Positions 53,513 through 62,748 of a stretch of DNA of 64,000 nt are shown one piece after another. A program made the position numbers and the translations under genes. The first letter of the stretch is position 1, and each line of letters opens with the position of its first letter. This DNA comes from Slackia isoflavoniconvertens. Lineage in GTDB: Bacteria > Actinomycetota > Coriobacteriia > Coriobacteriales > Eggerthellaceae. The notes beneath the pieces were generated by a model that did not search any database, was not told where the DNA came from, and was given only the letters and a program-made list of their open reading frames with translations. The stretch is from positions 19,925 to 83,924 of the forward strand of contig NZ_QIBZ01000010.1 in NCBI RefSeq assembly GCF_003725955.1, given 5' to 3'.

Positions 53513-54733
53513 TTAGTTCTCGCCAATCTTGACGACGTTCTTCTCAGCGAGCTCCTGCACCTGCTCGGCGGTGTAGCCAAGCTTGGTGAGGACGTCCATG
53601 GTGTCGCCACCCTGGGCAGGCATCGGGCGCCAAATCTGGCCCGGGGTCTGCTCGAAGCGAGGCATGGGAGAGAGGCCCTTGAAGGTGTCGCCGTCTTTGG
53701 TCTCCCACTCGACGAAGTTGCCACGGGCAGCCATGTGCTTGTCGGCAACCATGTCTTCGAACTCGTAAACGCTCTGAGCGGCGATAGCATGGTCGGCCAG
53801 AATTTCTTCGAGCTCCAGCTTGTCATGCTCGAGCAGCCAAGCCTCAAGGCGCTTCTCAAACTCTTTAGCGATGGGCATGGACAGCCACAGGGAAGCGGTG
53901 TCCTCGGGCAGCTCGGGGGTGCCCCAGTGCTCGCCCAGGCCGAGCTCTTCGATGATCCACTTGTTCTGGCGAATGCCGAACAGGTTCAAAGCGATGAAGC
54001 CGTCCTTGCACTTGTACACGCCAATACCGCAGAGGTTGACGTTGCGAGCGCCAGCGCGAGGCCACTTGATGCCCTCGTTGAGGAAGTCAACCAGGTAGTA
54101 CTGGCTCATGTACATGATGCCCTCATACATTGCCCAGTCGATGCTCTCGCCCTTGCCGGTGCGATCGGCCTTGCGCAGTGCAGCCAGGGAGGCACCAATG
54201 AGCAGGTAGGAGTTGATGTAGTCACCGGAGTACGGCATGGAAATCATCGGCTGCTCAGCGGTGCCGTTCTGGCAAGTGAGGCCAGCGTAAGGGCCAACGG
54301 TGCCGTCGTAGGCAGGACGCTTGACGCGGTCGGGGTCGCCGAATTTACCGTAGCCGGAGCAGTGGACGATGATGAGCTTGGGGTTAACGGCCCACATATC
54401 CTCATCGGTGAAGCCCTTGCGATCCCACGTGCCGCCCTTGGAGGACTCGAAGAAGATGTCGGTGTCCTTGAGCATCTTCAACAGAACTTCTTTGCCCTCG
54501 GGGGTGAACTGGTTCAGAGCGACGGAGCGGCAGTTACGACGCTCGGCCTGAGCAGCGTTCTTAGCATCGCGAACGGTGTCGCCATAGCCCGTGTTCTCGA
54601 GCCACGTAACATCGGCACCCCAGTCAGCCATGATGTTGCAAGCGCGAGGAATAGCTTCCTCCATTGCAGCGAAGACGATTTTGACGTCGTCGAGAACACC
54701 AAAGCTCGGTTTTTCGGTAGGAATGGCAGCCAT
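53513..54733 (-). CDS. caiB: CaiB-like class III CoA-transferase (406 aa)
   Basis: From memory of E. coli CaiB, the whole protein aligns without large gaps: the start (VVFSG.E.A.PFAGQ / VKIVFAAMEEAIPRACN), WGADVTWLEN, DTDIFFESSKG, NPKLIIVHCSGYGKFG, and the C-terminal PGQIWRPMPAQGGDTMDVLTKLGY. Asp171 in SGDYIN is at the position of the catalytic Asp169 of CaiB. It transfers CoA between carnitine, crotonobetaine and gamma-butyrobetaine. GAAAGGACC precedes the ATG. Located between caiA and caiC as in enterobacteria. Confidence 0.92.
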   Translation of the reverse strand: MAAIPTEKPSFGVLDDVKIVFAAMEEAIPRACNIMADWGADVTWLENTGYGDTVRDAKNAAQAERRNCRSVALNQFTPEGKEVLLKMLKDTDIFFESSKGGTWDRKGFTDEDMWAVNPKLIIVHCSGYGKFGDPDRVKRPAYDGTVGPYAGLTCQNGTAEQPMISMPYSGDYINSYLLIGASLAALRKADRTGKGESIDWAMYEGIMYMSQYYLVDFLNEGIKWPRAGARNVNLCGIGVYKCKDGFIALNLFGIRQNKWIIEELGLGEHWGTPELPEDTASLWLSMPIAKEFEKRLEAWLLEHDKLELEEILADHAIAAQSVYEFEDMVADKHMAARGNFVEWETKDGDTFKGLSPMPRFEQTPGQIWRPMPAQGGDTMDVLTKLGYTAEQVQELAEKNVVKIGEN

Positions 54734-54880
54734 ATTGCTGGTCCTTTCTCGTTTCTCAGGGTGCGCCGCGCCCTCACACGGCGCACCTGTTGAGATTTCC
54801 CCAAATGCGAGGCGACTTGCGCCTCACGTTATTAGTAAACGCTGCACGGCCCCGCCCACGACGGGGCCATACGATGCGAA

Positions 54881-56032
54881 TTACTGGCGATACGCCTTGA
54901 TAGCGTTCTTGGAAGCGGTGAGAATCATCATCTCGTCGGTGCCACCGGAGACACGGTCGACACGCAGGTCGCGCCAGATGCGGTTGATGCGGTGCTCAGA
55001 AGCAACGGCGATGCCGCCCATGACCTGCATAGCGTCGTCAACGACCTCGAAGGAAGCGTTGGCGCAGAAGTACTTGCACATTGCAGCCTGGCCAGCGTCG
55101 ACGTCGCCGCCGAGGTTGGTGTCGGCGTTCCAGGCAGCTTCGTAAAGCATGTTGCGCATGGAGTCGAGCTTGATGGCCATGTGGCAGAACTTCAGGGAGT
55201 TCAGCTGGAAGCGAGCGACCGGCTTGCCGAAGGCAACGCGAGCCCAAGCATGCTTGGCAGCGTCTTCGAAAGCAGAGATAGCCGTGCCGTAGTCGCACGC
55301 AGCAACGAGCCAGCGCTCGAAGTTGAAGTCAGCGACGCCGCGGTTGAAGCCGTTGCCCTCTTTGCCGAAGAAGTCCTTCTCTTCCATCTCGACGTTGTCG
55401 AGGTAGACCTCGCAGCAGGAGTCCATACGCAGGCCCAGCTTGGTGAGCGGGGACAGCGAGATGCCCGGCTTGGACATGTCGACGAAGAACTCGGAAATGA
55501 CGTCCGGGTTGTCAGCGTCGCGGCACATGATGATGAGATACTTAACGCCCTTGGAAGAGGTGATGAAGGTCTTGGTGCCGTTGAGGTAGATCTTGCCATT
55601 CTCGCGCTTGTAGGTGGTCACGAGGCCGGAAACGTCAGAGCCGGCGCCCGGCTCGGTGCAAGCGGAGTTCACAACCTGCTCGCCCGTGCCCAGGTACTTC
55701 AGGCAAGCATCGATCTGCTCCTGAGTGCCCTCGCGGACGATGGTGTTGTAACCGGTGAGCAAGTACAGAACATAGGTCGGGGCACCGTACTGGCCGAGAA
55801 CCTCGTAGATCGCCATCAGCGTGGTGATGGGCTGCTCGAGGCCGAGGCCACCGTGCTCCTCATCGAGCATGATGCGGTCGAAGCCCATTTCGCAAAGGCC
55901 CTGGGCCCAGCGCAGCGGGTACTCATGCTTCTCATCGCACTCGTGGAAGTAGGTCTCCCAGTTCTCGCTCTCCATGTAGTCGCGGTAGGACGCCACGATG
56001 AGCTCTTGTTCGTCGGTCAGATTGAAATCCAT
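54881..56032 (-). CDS. caiA: CaiA-like crotonobetainyl-CoA reductase (383 aa)
   Basis: Acyl-CoA dehydrogenase fold. The N-terminus ([24 protein letters not shown]-like) and the core ([83 protein letters not shown]) are very close to E. coli CaiA as I remember it. The C-terminal [10 protein letters not shown] carries Gly where short-chain dehydrogenases have their catalytic Glu, as also in CaiA. It would reduce crotonobetainyl-CoA to gamma-butyrobetainyl-CoA using electron-transfer flavoprotein; no fixAB/etf genes are in the window. AAGGAGG precedes the ATG. Confidence 0.92.
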   Translation of the reverse strand: MDFNLTDEQELIVASYRDYMESENWETYFHECDEKHEYPLRWAQGLCEMGFDRIMLDEEHGGLGLEQPITTLMAIYEVLGQYGAPTYVLYLLTGYNTIVREGTQEQIDACLKYLGTGEQVVNSACTEPGAGSDVSGLVTTYKRENGKIYLNGTKTFITSSKGVKYLIIMCRDADNPDVISEFFVDMSKPGISLSPLTKLGLRMDSCCEVYLDNVEMEEKDFFGKEGNGFNRGVADFNFERWLVAACDYGTAISAFEDAAKHAWARVAFGKPVARFQLNSLKFCHMAIKLDSMRNMLYEAAWNADTNLGGDVDAGQAAMCKYFCANASFEVVDDAMQVMGGIAVASEHRINRIWRDLRVDRVSGGTDEMMILTASKNAIKAYRQ

Positions 56033-56116
56033 TGAGGAACCTCCTTATTGGTTGCACTCACATCCGGCCTCGCCGGAATATGACAGGATTGGGGGTGGGC
56101 ATCTGCCCTATTGAAG

Positions 56117-57088
56117 CTACGCCTGATGGCGGGTCTTCCAGAATTCAGCGGAATGTTCGATGCACTCAGCAGCTTCATCGAGCATTCGGGAGTAGTGAAC
56201 GAATGCATGCAGCACGCCTTCGAACACTTCGTGCTGGTTGCGCACGCCGTTGGTGTCGAGAACGCGATGCAAAAGCTCGGAATCGTCGCGCAGCGGGTCA
56301 AGACCGGCAGCGGCGATGTAGCACACAGGCATGCTCGTCGTAAGGTCGTTGTGGAACATATCCACGTACGGTGCCTTGGTTTCGGTAGCCAGGTCGTTGA
56401 GCCAGCACTCGTTGTAGTAGATAAGGTCTTCCTTGCGCATGCCGTCGATATCCCAACCGTACAGGCGCTGCGACATGGAATCTTCCAGGCCATAGAAGCC
56501 GTAATACAGAAGCAGGCTCTTCACGAAGGAGTTGTCACCCTCTTCGTCGCGCAGCCACAAATTCGATGCCATCGAAAGCACTGCGCCGCCCGAGTCGCCG
56601 GCGAATGAAAGGTCGTCGCCGTCGATGCCTTCTTCAGCACCATGCTCGTGCAGGTGTTTGGCGACCATCACGCACTCCTGAATGTTGGTGGGATATTTCG
56701 ACTCAGGAGACAGGTGGTAGTCGACGCTCACGACAACCGCGCCCGTTTTCTCGGCGAGAATGCGGCACACGCGATCGTGGGTGTCGGGGCTGCCCACAAC
56801 AAAACCGCCGCCGTGAATAAATTCAATCACGGGAAGCTTCTCAGCTTCGACGGGGTAATAGTAGCGAGCCATGAATTCGCCCATGGGACCTTCGAACGTA
56901 CGCTCGACGGTCTTGGCCATAACCGGACCGCCCTCGTTCCAGAAGCGGCGCTCGCGCACGTAGTTCTCGCGCATCTCGGCGAATCCCACGTCGGTGACGA
57001 AGGCGTCGCCTGCAAGCTCTGCCGACTTCTGGAGGACGGCTTTCATCTGATCGTTCATGAGCAACTGCGGATCGACTTTGTTTTCCAT
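56117..57088 (-). CDS. Alpha/beta hydrolase, HSL-type esterase (323 aa)
   Basis: ATG 57088 with AAAGGA upstream (a TTG two codons earlier is less likely). The HSL family oxyanion motif HGGGF (residues 92-96), the nucleophile elbow GDSGG (Ser166), the acid Asp264 (GLDPLRDD) and His294 (GVLHAF) are all present. It is cytoplasmic (no signal peptide). Such enzymes cleave short-chain esters. Inside a cai-like operon it could release carnitine or a similar alcohol from O-acyl esters, which is inference. The gap to caiA is 84 bp. Confidence 0.88.
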   Translation of the reverse strand: MENKVDPQLLMNDQMKAVLQKSAELAGDAFVTDVGFAEMRENYVRERRFWNEGGPVMAKTVERTFEGPMGEFMARYYYPVEAEKLPVIEFIHGGGFVVGSPDTHDRVCRILAEKTGAVVVSVDYHLSPESKYPTNIQECVMVAKHLHEHGAEEGIDGDDLSFAGDSGGAVLSMASNLWLRDEEGDNSFVKSLLLYYGFYGLEDSMSQRLYGWDIDGMRKEDLIYYNECWLNDLATETKAPYVDMFHNDLTTSMPVCYIAAAGLDPLRDDSELLHRVLDTNGVRNQHEVFEGVLHAFVHYSRMLDEAAECIEHSAEFWKTRHQA

Positions 57089-57228
57089 ACTCAATCCTTT
57101 CTCGATGACTTGGGAAAGTGGAGAGGCGTTTGGCGTCGCCTCTCCACGAGGCCAGCGGATTCGCTGGTAGTAAGGGACCTGTGCGGCCGGTCAGCGTTAT
57201 GCGAGCCGGCCGCTAAAGTGCTTGAGAG

Positions 57229-58509
57229 TTACTTGGCCTGAGAGGCAGCGTGCTTCTTGGTAGCACGGATGCACAAGACCAGGAAGAGGATGCCGAGGAC
57301 GGCGAACATGATCTCGAAGCCGAAGATCTGGTTGAAGGCTGCGACGCCGGAAGCGTCGATCAGCGAGCCGTACCAGGTGTGAATGAACACGTCAGGCAGG
57401 AAGCCGATAACGGAAAGGATGCCAGCGGCGGTGCCGAAGATTCGCATCGGAATGCCGAGCTCGGAGAGCGGCGAAGAGCCGATGGAGAAAGCGCCGTAGG
57501 TGGCGAAGCCGAACACGACGACCAGGCAAGAAGCCATGATGGACATGCCGGGATCCTGCGGCAGAACGATGAAGGCGCCCAGAACCACGATGGCGAGCAC
57601 GAAGCAGCCCATGATGGTCTTGGAGGACTTAGCCTTAGCGGCGATGGCGCCGATAACCGGGCCAGCGAGCAGGCCAATACCATAGGTACGAATGAGGCCA
57701 ACAACGTTCACGACGTTGGCGTCGGTACCCAGAGCCTGAGACAGGTACGGAGTGGTGTAGGTAGCGCCCTGGTACACGCAGTAGACGCAGAAGTAACCGA
57801 GGCAAGCCCACAGAACGCCGGGGGTCTTGATGGCCTCAGCGGCATCGGAGAGGCTGAAGAGCTTGGAATCCTTGTTAATCTCACCCTTGAAGTCGGGGAT
57901 GAAGATGAAGGACAGAACGCCGAGGATGGCAATCAGAACACCAAGGAAGATGATGACCGACTGCATAGCGAAGGTCGTATCGGGAATAGCAGCAACGATA
58001 GCAACGTTGATCATGCCGATAACGAGGCCGGCAACACCGTAGATGGAGTAGGAAACACCGATGCGGGCAGGATACTCATCCTCTTCGCAGCACAGACGAA
58101 TAACCTTGAAACGGGTGCCCCACCAAATCAGGATGGAGGTAAGGCCCATGCCACCGAACAGCACGTAGCACATCTGCACGGAAGGAAGCATCGCGTAGAG
58201 GAGCGTGAGCACTGCGGTGCCGATGAAGCCAACCCATGCGAGGGTACGCATACGGAACTTGTCGGCGAGAATGCCCGAAGGCAGGTAGCAGATAAGAGCG
58301 ACGATGCCGTAGAAGGACACCATTGCGCCCAAGTCGGCGTTGGTGCAGCCGAGAGCCGTCATCAGAGGATCGTAGAAGACGCCCTTCAGATACATCGGCG
58401 TGTAGATGATGGAGGAACCCATCGAAATGAGGATGATCAAGAACCACTTGTGGAAACCAGTGAGGTCCTTGTACGTCACCTCGCCCTTGCTCTTTGCAAG
58501 AATGGACAT
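57229..58509 (-). CDS. MFS transporter (426 aa)
   Basis: ATG 58509 with GAAAGGG upstream. Twelve hydrophobic helices; MFS motif A appears as PSGILADKFRMRTLAW after helix 2. The start (GFHKWFLIILISMGSSIIYTPMYLKGVFYDPLMTALG) resembles OFA/monocarboxylate-type and other Eggerthellaceae MFS proteins. It is the first gene of the cai-like operon, nearest to the regulator, and is probably an importer for its substrate. No homology to BCCT CaiT. Confidence 0.88.
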   Translation of the reverse strand: MSILAKSKGEVTYKDLTGFHKWFLIILISMGSSIIYTPMYLKGVFYDPLMTALGCTNADLGAMVSFYGIVALICYLPSGILADKFRMRTLAWVGFIGTAVLTLLYAMLPSVQMCYVLFGGMGLTSILIWWGTRFKVIRLCCEEDEYPARIGVSYSIYGVAGLVIGMINVAIVAAIPDTTFAMQSVIIFLGVLIAILGVLSFIFIPDFKGEINKDSKLFSLSDAAEAIKTPGVLWACLGYFCVYCVYQGATYTTPYLSQALGTDANVVNVVGLIRTYGIGLLAGPVIGAIAAKAKSSKTIMGCFVLAIVVLGAFIVLPQDPGMSIMASCLVVVFGFATYGAFSIGSSPLSELGIPMRIFGTAAGILSVIGFLPDVFIHTWYGSLIDASGVAAFNQIFGFEIMFAVLGILFLVLCIRATKKHAASQAK

Positions 58510-59041
58510 GTGTTTTCCCTTTCTCGTTTACCTTAAGAAAGCATTGCTTTCCGGTACGAGCGCCCCTCTCCTTGCTTATGAAGTTCTTGATCGTTTTCCG
58601 AATTGCTCCGTTCAAAAGAGCCAAGGACTTCATAAGAACTCGCGGGACGCGTGTCGCGCATGCGCGACGCCAAATAGGTAGGCCCCTTAAGCCCAGCGAA
58701 TTCCGCCTCCTTCCAAGGGATCGTGCCATCGTATGAAGCCTTATTCCGGATATTCAGCTTTGTTGCCGACTCCCGGTTCCCCAAAGGCCTCATCGATCAG
58801 ACAAGTTGCATTTTGTGGCCGAATCGTGAAGTGCGCTATCGCTTGTTGACTATGAATCGCTCTTTACTGGCAAACGAGTTAGTGGATAATTGGAGCATAC
58901 TTAAAAAACTGTGATGCAGGTTTAATCCAGGTGAATTACCCTATTCAGCATAAATCTGGCCTATTGGAACAAAAAAATCGATAAGCCAGATTAATAAATC
59001 GGCACATGCCGCACTGCGCGAGGGAAAGGATGGGGAACGCT
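58510..59041. promoter_or_regulatory. Divergent control region of the cai-like operon and its LuxR regulator
   Basis: About 530 bp between two divergent genes, with no gene inside. It becomes strongly A/T-rich from 58730 on. An 8-bp dyad AATCTGGC/GCCAGATT (58953-58960 and 58985-58992, 24-base spacer) lies about 50 bp before the regulator start and is the best operator candidate. Exact promoters cannot be fixed by eye. Confidence 0.5.
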
Positions 59042-60529
59042 GTGAGTATGGTTTCCTTCTTCGGAAGCGATGCGGAATCGGTAGAAAAAAGGGATGCGTT
59101 AGGCGTCCATTATCTTGGTCTGAGCCTTGCACTCGCGTGGTTTTATTGCCTGTGGTTCTCGCCAAGCGTGTTCGTGTGCATGCCGCTCATGGGCCGTGCC
59201 ATGGTGTATTCCTGGCTTGCGAGCCTCGCGTTTTCGGCGCTTGCATTCCTCGTAATGCCGTTGGCGCTCCGACGCATCAATATATATGAGCACCCTACCC
59301 TTGTATGGGTTTCGGCCGGAATGCTCGCCGCAGGCACGCTGTTGTTCACGCTTGCGAAACCCTTGGCGACACTGCCCCTTTTTATTTGGGTCGTGTTCCC
59401 CATTGTGCTGGCCGTGGCCAACGCACTTCTGTGGGCCGCATGGGGCGAATTCTACACGCGCAAACGCTCGACGTTCGCGGTAGGCGAATTCGCGCTTGTC
59501 TACGGATCGGTGATGCTCGCAGCAATGATCATGACCGAGATTTTGCCCGCGCCTGTATCGAATGTGTTCGTGGCGCTGCTGCCCATTGCGTGCGGCGCAG
59601 TATATAAGTACGAAAGCAAGACGATTGAGGGACTTGTATTCCCCACGCTTTTGCCGAAGGCGATTCGCAAAAAGACGAATCGCGCAACGCTTATTATATC
59701 GGTTTCGCTGTGCATCGCGTGCGTGGCCTGCTACTTCACGATTGCTATAGTTCCTGAAGATAATATCCTCACAGATGCGGCGGCGTACCCCTTGGGAATG
59801 GGTTTGGCAGCAATTCTGTGCCTTGTTATTGCGTCAATCGCGCGCGTTGGCAAACGCACCGAAGCCGCATACAAGCTTCTTCCCTACTTCATGGTTGCTG
59901 CCATTGTCGCCATTGCCTTTTTCCTGAGCAATCACGTCGAATTTGACACAATTGCGTTCACGCTCGCTGTGATTCTGGCCGGCATTTTCGAGTTGTTCGT
60001 GATTTCGTATTTCGGCACCATGTCGTCGAAGGGTTACATGGCTCCCGTTGCGGCGTTTTGCGCGTCGAGCGCCATTGTGCGCCTGGGCTTTTCGATTGGC
60101 GAGGTTTGGGCCGTGCTCTATGAAGACATTCAGGGCATTTGGAACACGCTTGTTGAGCCCACGTCGCTGTTCCTTATGTGCCTTGTAGCGCTGTCGCTTA
60201 TTCCGCTCGTGCGCAGCGAAGGCGACATCATTCACATAACCACGACGCCTGCCACGCAGAACGATACCGAAGAGATTTGCGACGCGGTTATCGTGGAATT
60301 CAAGCTCTCGAAGCGCGAGGGTGAGATTTTGAAGCTCGTGGCACGCGGCTACACCGTGGACAACATCTCGAACAAACTCGTGATTAGCCCCTACACCACA
60401 CAGACGCACATTCGCCACATTTACGCGAAGATGAACATTCATAAGCGCAGCGAGCTATTGGACTACATCAACATGCACCGCGACAGCGACAAGCCCGTAC
60501 GACCCACCGCAAAGGCCGAAAAGAAGTAA
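59042..60529 (+). CDS. Membrane-bound LuxR-type transcriptional regulator (about 495 aa)
   Basis: A long N-terminal region with about 12 hydrophobic helices in an MFS-like spacing is followed by a C-terminal LuxR/GerE helix-turn-helix (KLSKREGEILKLVARGYTVDNISNKLVISPYTTQTHIRHIYAKMNIHKRSELLDYI). The start is uncertain: GTG 59042 has GGGG six bases upstream; ATG 59030, 59048 and 59006 are in the same frame. This architecture is greatly expanded in Eggerthellaceae and usually sits beside a substrate-specific operon. It likely senses a ligand at the membrane and controls the divergent cai-like operon. Confidence 0.9.
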   Translation: MSMVSFFGSDAESVEKRDALGVHYLGLSLALAWFYCLWFSPSVFVCMPLMGRAMVYSWLASLAFSALAFLVMPLALRRINIYEHPTLVWVSAGMLAAGTLLFTLAKPLATLPLFIWVVFPIVLAVANALLWAAWGEFYTRKRSTFAVGEFALVYGSVMLAAMIMTEILPAPVSNVFVALLPIACGAVYKYESKTIEGLVFPTLLPKAIRKKTNRATLIISVSLCIACVACYFTIAIVPEDNILTDAAAYPLGMGLAAILCLVIASIARVGKRTEAAYKLLPYFMVAAIVAIAFFLSNHVEFDTIAFTLAVILAGIFELFVISYFGTMSSKGYMAPVAAFCASSAIVRLGFSIGEVWAVLYEDIQGIWNTLVEPTSLFLMCLVALSLIPLVRSEGDIIHITTTPATQNDTEEICDAVIVEFKLSKREGEILKLVARGYTVDNISNKLVISPYTTQTHIRHIYAKMNIHKRSELLDYINMHRDSDKPVRPTAKAEKK

Positions 60530-60550
60530 CGGGATCGGGAGAAGATGATT

Positions 60551-60577
60551 GAGGCGCCCTGCGGGGCGCCTCTTTTT
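60551..60577 (+). terminator. Terminator of the LuxR-type gene
   Basis: GAGGCGCC-(6 nt)-GGCGCCTC followed by five T, 22 bp after the stop. It touches the end of the convergent rloB gene. Confidence 0.92.
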
Positions 60578-61208
60578 ATTTCATCTTCGAAATCTCGACA
60601 ATCCTGTCAACCAGCATGTCCACGTAAGTCACAGGACGACCGAATATCGGGGTTTCGCCATCGGCGGAAAGCTCCGCACGCCTTGCCACGGCGGCCTCAG
60701 AAGGCCCACCAGCCCGATACAATTCCCACAGTTGATCATAAGGAAGAACTGGCTTTCTGTATTCAGGAATGCGATCTTTCCTTCTAAGCTCCGACACCGC
60801 CTCTTCGGGAGTGTAAACCTTTGCACCGGGCGCAAAATGCAGCAAAAGCCAGTACTCGAAACAAGGGCTGGAGTTCGCCGCGCGAATCTTCTTCGAGGCA
60901 GCCTTCTGAAGCACATCACGATAACGCCGCCTTTTCTCCTCGACCTCGCTTTCCGCGTCGATAAGAATCCACGCCTCGACATCAAGTCCTTTCGCGCAAT
61001 GTTTCTTAGCCTCGCGTGCAGCACACTCCATTACGCCGTTAGGATCAGGCTTATCGGACTTGAGGGGAATCATCCAGCTGGCGCGAAACCTGCTTTTCAA
61101 TTCCTTGAAATAGTTATATTCAGTCTCGCCTTCGCAAACGATCAACAAGGTCGGCTTAGCACTCCTGCCACCTTCGGTTCGACCTCGGACTCTACGCTTT
61201 GCCGCCAT
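60576..61208 (-). CDS. rloB: RloB-like TOPRIM-type protein of a defence pair (210 aa)
   Basis: ATG 61208 follows the rloA stop almost directly. RloB family hallmarks: a basic start (RRVRGRTEGGRS), then LLIVCEGETEYNYFKEL with the acidic TOPRIM-like pair, AWILIDAESE in the second acidic motif, and NSSPCFEYWLLLHF. RloB is the AbiLii-type partner in AbiL systems, and comparable to the DUF4435 TOPRIM effector AriB in PARIS. It is probably a nuclease released or activated by the ATPase during phage infection. Confidence 0.88.
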   Translation of the reverse strand: MAAKRRVRGRTEGGRSAKPTLLIVCEGETEYNYFKELKSRFRASWMIPLKSDKPDPNGVMECAAREAKKHCAKGLDVEAWILIDAESEVEEKRRRYRDVLQKAASKKIRAANSSPCFEYWLLLHFAPGAKVYTPEEAVSELRRKDRIPEYRKPVLPYDQLWELYRAGGPSEAAVARRAELSADGETPIFGRPVTYVDMLVDRIVEISKMK

Positions 61209-61209
61209 G

Positions 61210-62490
61210 CTACAGCACCTCCTCAATGAAGGGAACCGCGCCGTAAGCACCATATAGATACCTGTTCAGTATGTTGTCATCCTTTCGCGGAGAATAAGCG
61301 GACAACGGATAGAGCTCGCTTGCTCCCTCTCTTCCCCCCTTCTCAACAAACCAGAACTGGTCTCGGCGCATGAAGTCGCCATCCATGATGGACAAATCGT
61401 GGGTAGTAAAGATAAGTTGGGCATTCTTGGAATTAAGCTTCCTATCGAAGAACAGCGACACCAAGTTTCTCAGCAAAATCGGATGCAGACTTCGCTCAGC
61501 CTCATCTATGACAAGAGTCTTGCCCGTCGCGATGGCGTCGAGGAAGTCGACAGCCAGATTGAGCATGGTCACCGTGCCGAGAGACTCGTCCTCAAATCCA
61601 AAACCAACTCTCTGACCCGCAATCACGTGCTGGAACTGGAAAGTAATTTTCTTGTCAGAAGGTTTTATCTCGTCGATGCCCTTGCCAGTAAGAGCCTCAA
61701 AAATAGCCTTGACCTTATCGGTCGCTACTTTCTGGCTCTCGCGCTCCTCGTCAGTAAGGTCGCTCACCGCAAGCTGAGCACCGGTAATCCCAAGATCGGC
61801 AGACTTCACTGCCTCGACAGCCTTAGAGAAACCGTCCTCTCCCAAATCTTTCAGTTTTTCCAGCAGAATCCCGTAATCCACAGGCTGAGCATGGTCATAC
61901 ACCCTAAGCCCGTTCACAAACCAGTCGAAAACCGTCACGCAATCCGCAACTCCGAACTTAGAAAGGAGCCCTATCACCAAACCGTTGTCGGTGAAACCCT
62001 TTAGTTTGGATGAAATCCCAGTGTAGGTAGATCCCTGCTTCACGCGATACGTGCCATCGTCGAGCAAAAAGCGCTCGAACACAAGCCTCTCGCTCTTTGG
62101 CTGAGCCTTCAGGGTCTCACGAACGACGCCTCTATCATCAATAACAAACTCGTAGCTAAAGCGCGTCATCCCAAGAAGAATGGAAAACGAAAACAAGGAC
62201 GGCTCGCCCGCATTGTTAACGAAAGCCTCCCTAACACCACCGTTGCCCAAAGGAACCCGTCCGAGGACGATGCCCCTGGCAAAATCCATTGCCCTCAAGA
62301 GGTTTGTCTTGCCCGAAGCGTTGGGACCATAGATAACTGCAACGCTGAGAACTCCAGCAGCATTCGTACCCGCAGGCCTCACGGGTGCCATATTATCAGG
62401 GTGTTCCTTATAAGCATTGACAGGAAGCATGCTAAGGCAGGCATCGCCCTTGAACGAGCGGAAATTGCTGCACTTGAACTCGATTAGCAT
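61210..62490 (-). CDS. rloA: RloA/AbiLi-like AAA ATPase (426 aa)
   Basis: SMC/ABC-type ATPase of the AAA_15/AAA_21 group. Walker A is GPNASGKT (residues 55-62), the Q/lid region follows, Walker B is LVIDEAERSLHP, and the switch His is in IFTTHDLSIMDG. ATG 62490 has AAAGGA upstream. Paired with RloB one base downstream; the two form a two-gene toxin/sensor defence unit. The upstream 62491-62748 has no supported gene and is A/T-rich near the start, as expected for a promoter. Confidence 0.9.
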   Translation of the reverse strand: MLIEFKCSNFRSFKGDACLSMLPVNAYKEHPDNMAPVRPAGTNAAGVLSVAVIYGPNASGKTNLLRAMDFARGIVLGRVPLGNGGVREAFVNNAGEPSLFSFSILLGMTRFSYEFVIDDRGVVRETLKAQPKSERLVFERFLLDDGTYRVKQGSTYTGISSKLKGFTDNGLVIGLLSKFGVADCVTVFDWFVNGLRVYDHAQPVDYGILLEKLKDLGEDGFSKAVEAVKSADLGITGAQLAVSDLTDEERESQKVATDKVKAIFEALTGKGIDEIKPSDKKITFQFQHVIAGQRVGFGFEDESLGTVTMLNLAVDFLDAIATGKTLVIDEAERSLHPILLRNLVSLFFDRKLNSKNAQLIFTTHDLSIMDGDFMRRDQFWFVEKGGREGASELYPLSAYSPRKDDNILNRYLYGAYGAVPFIEEVL

Positions 62491-62748
62491 AGCAAATCCT
62501 TTCTATATTGATTTATCGTTATATTACGCTCTTTATTGTGAGATCCCCACATTTATTTGCCGTTTATAACGATTTCTTCGATTTTGAAGCATGTTGCCAT
62601 GATTGGCAGACACCCCACAGACCCCCACGCGTACCCCGCATGGACAAGGCACTGCGTAGCGCTCGCGGGCAAAACCGCGACAGTGACCTGCATCAAGATT
62701 TTGGACGCCGAAACTCAAGGGATTAAGGTGGGCACTTTGACAATCACC

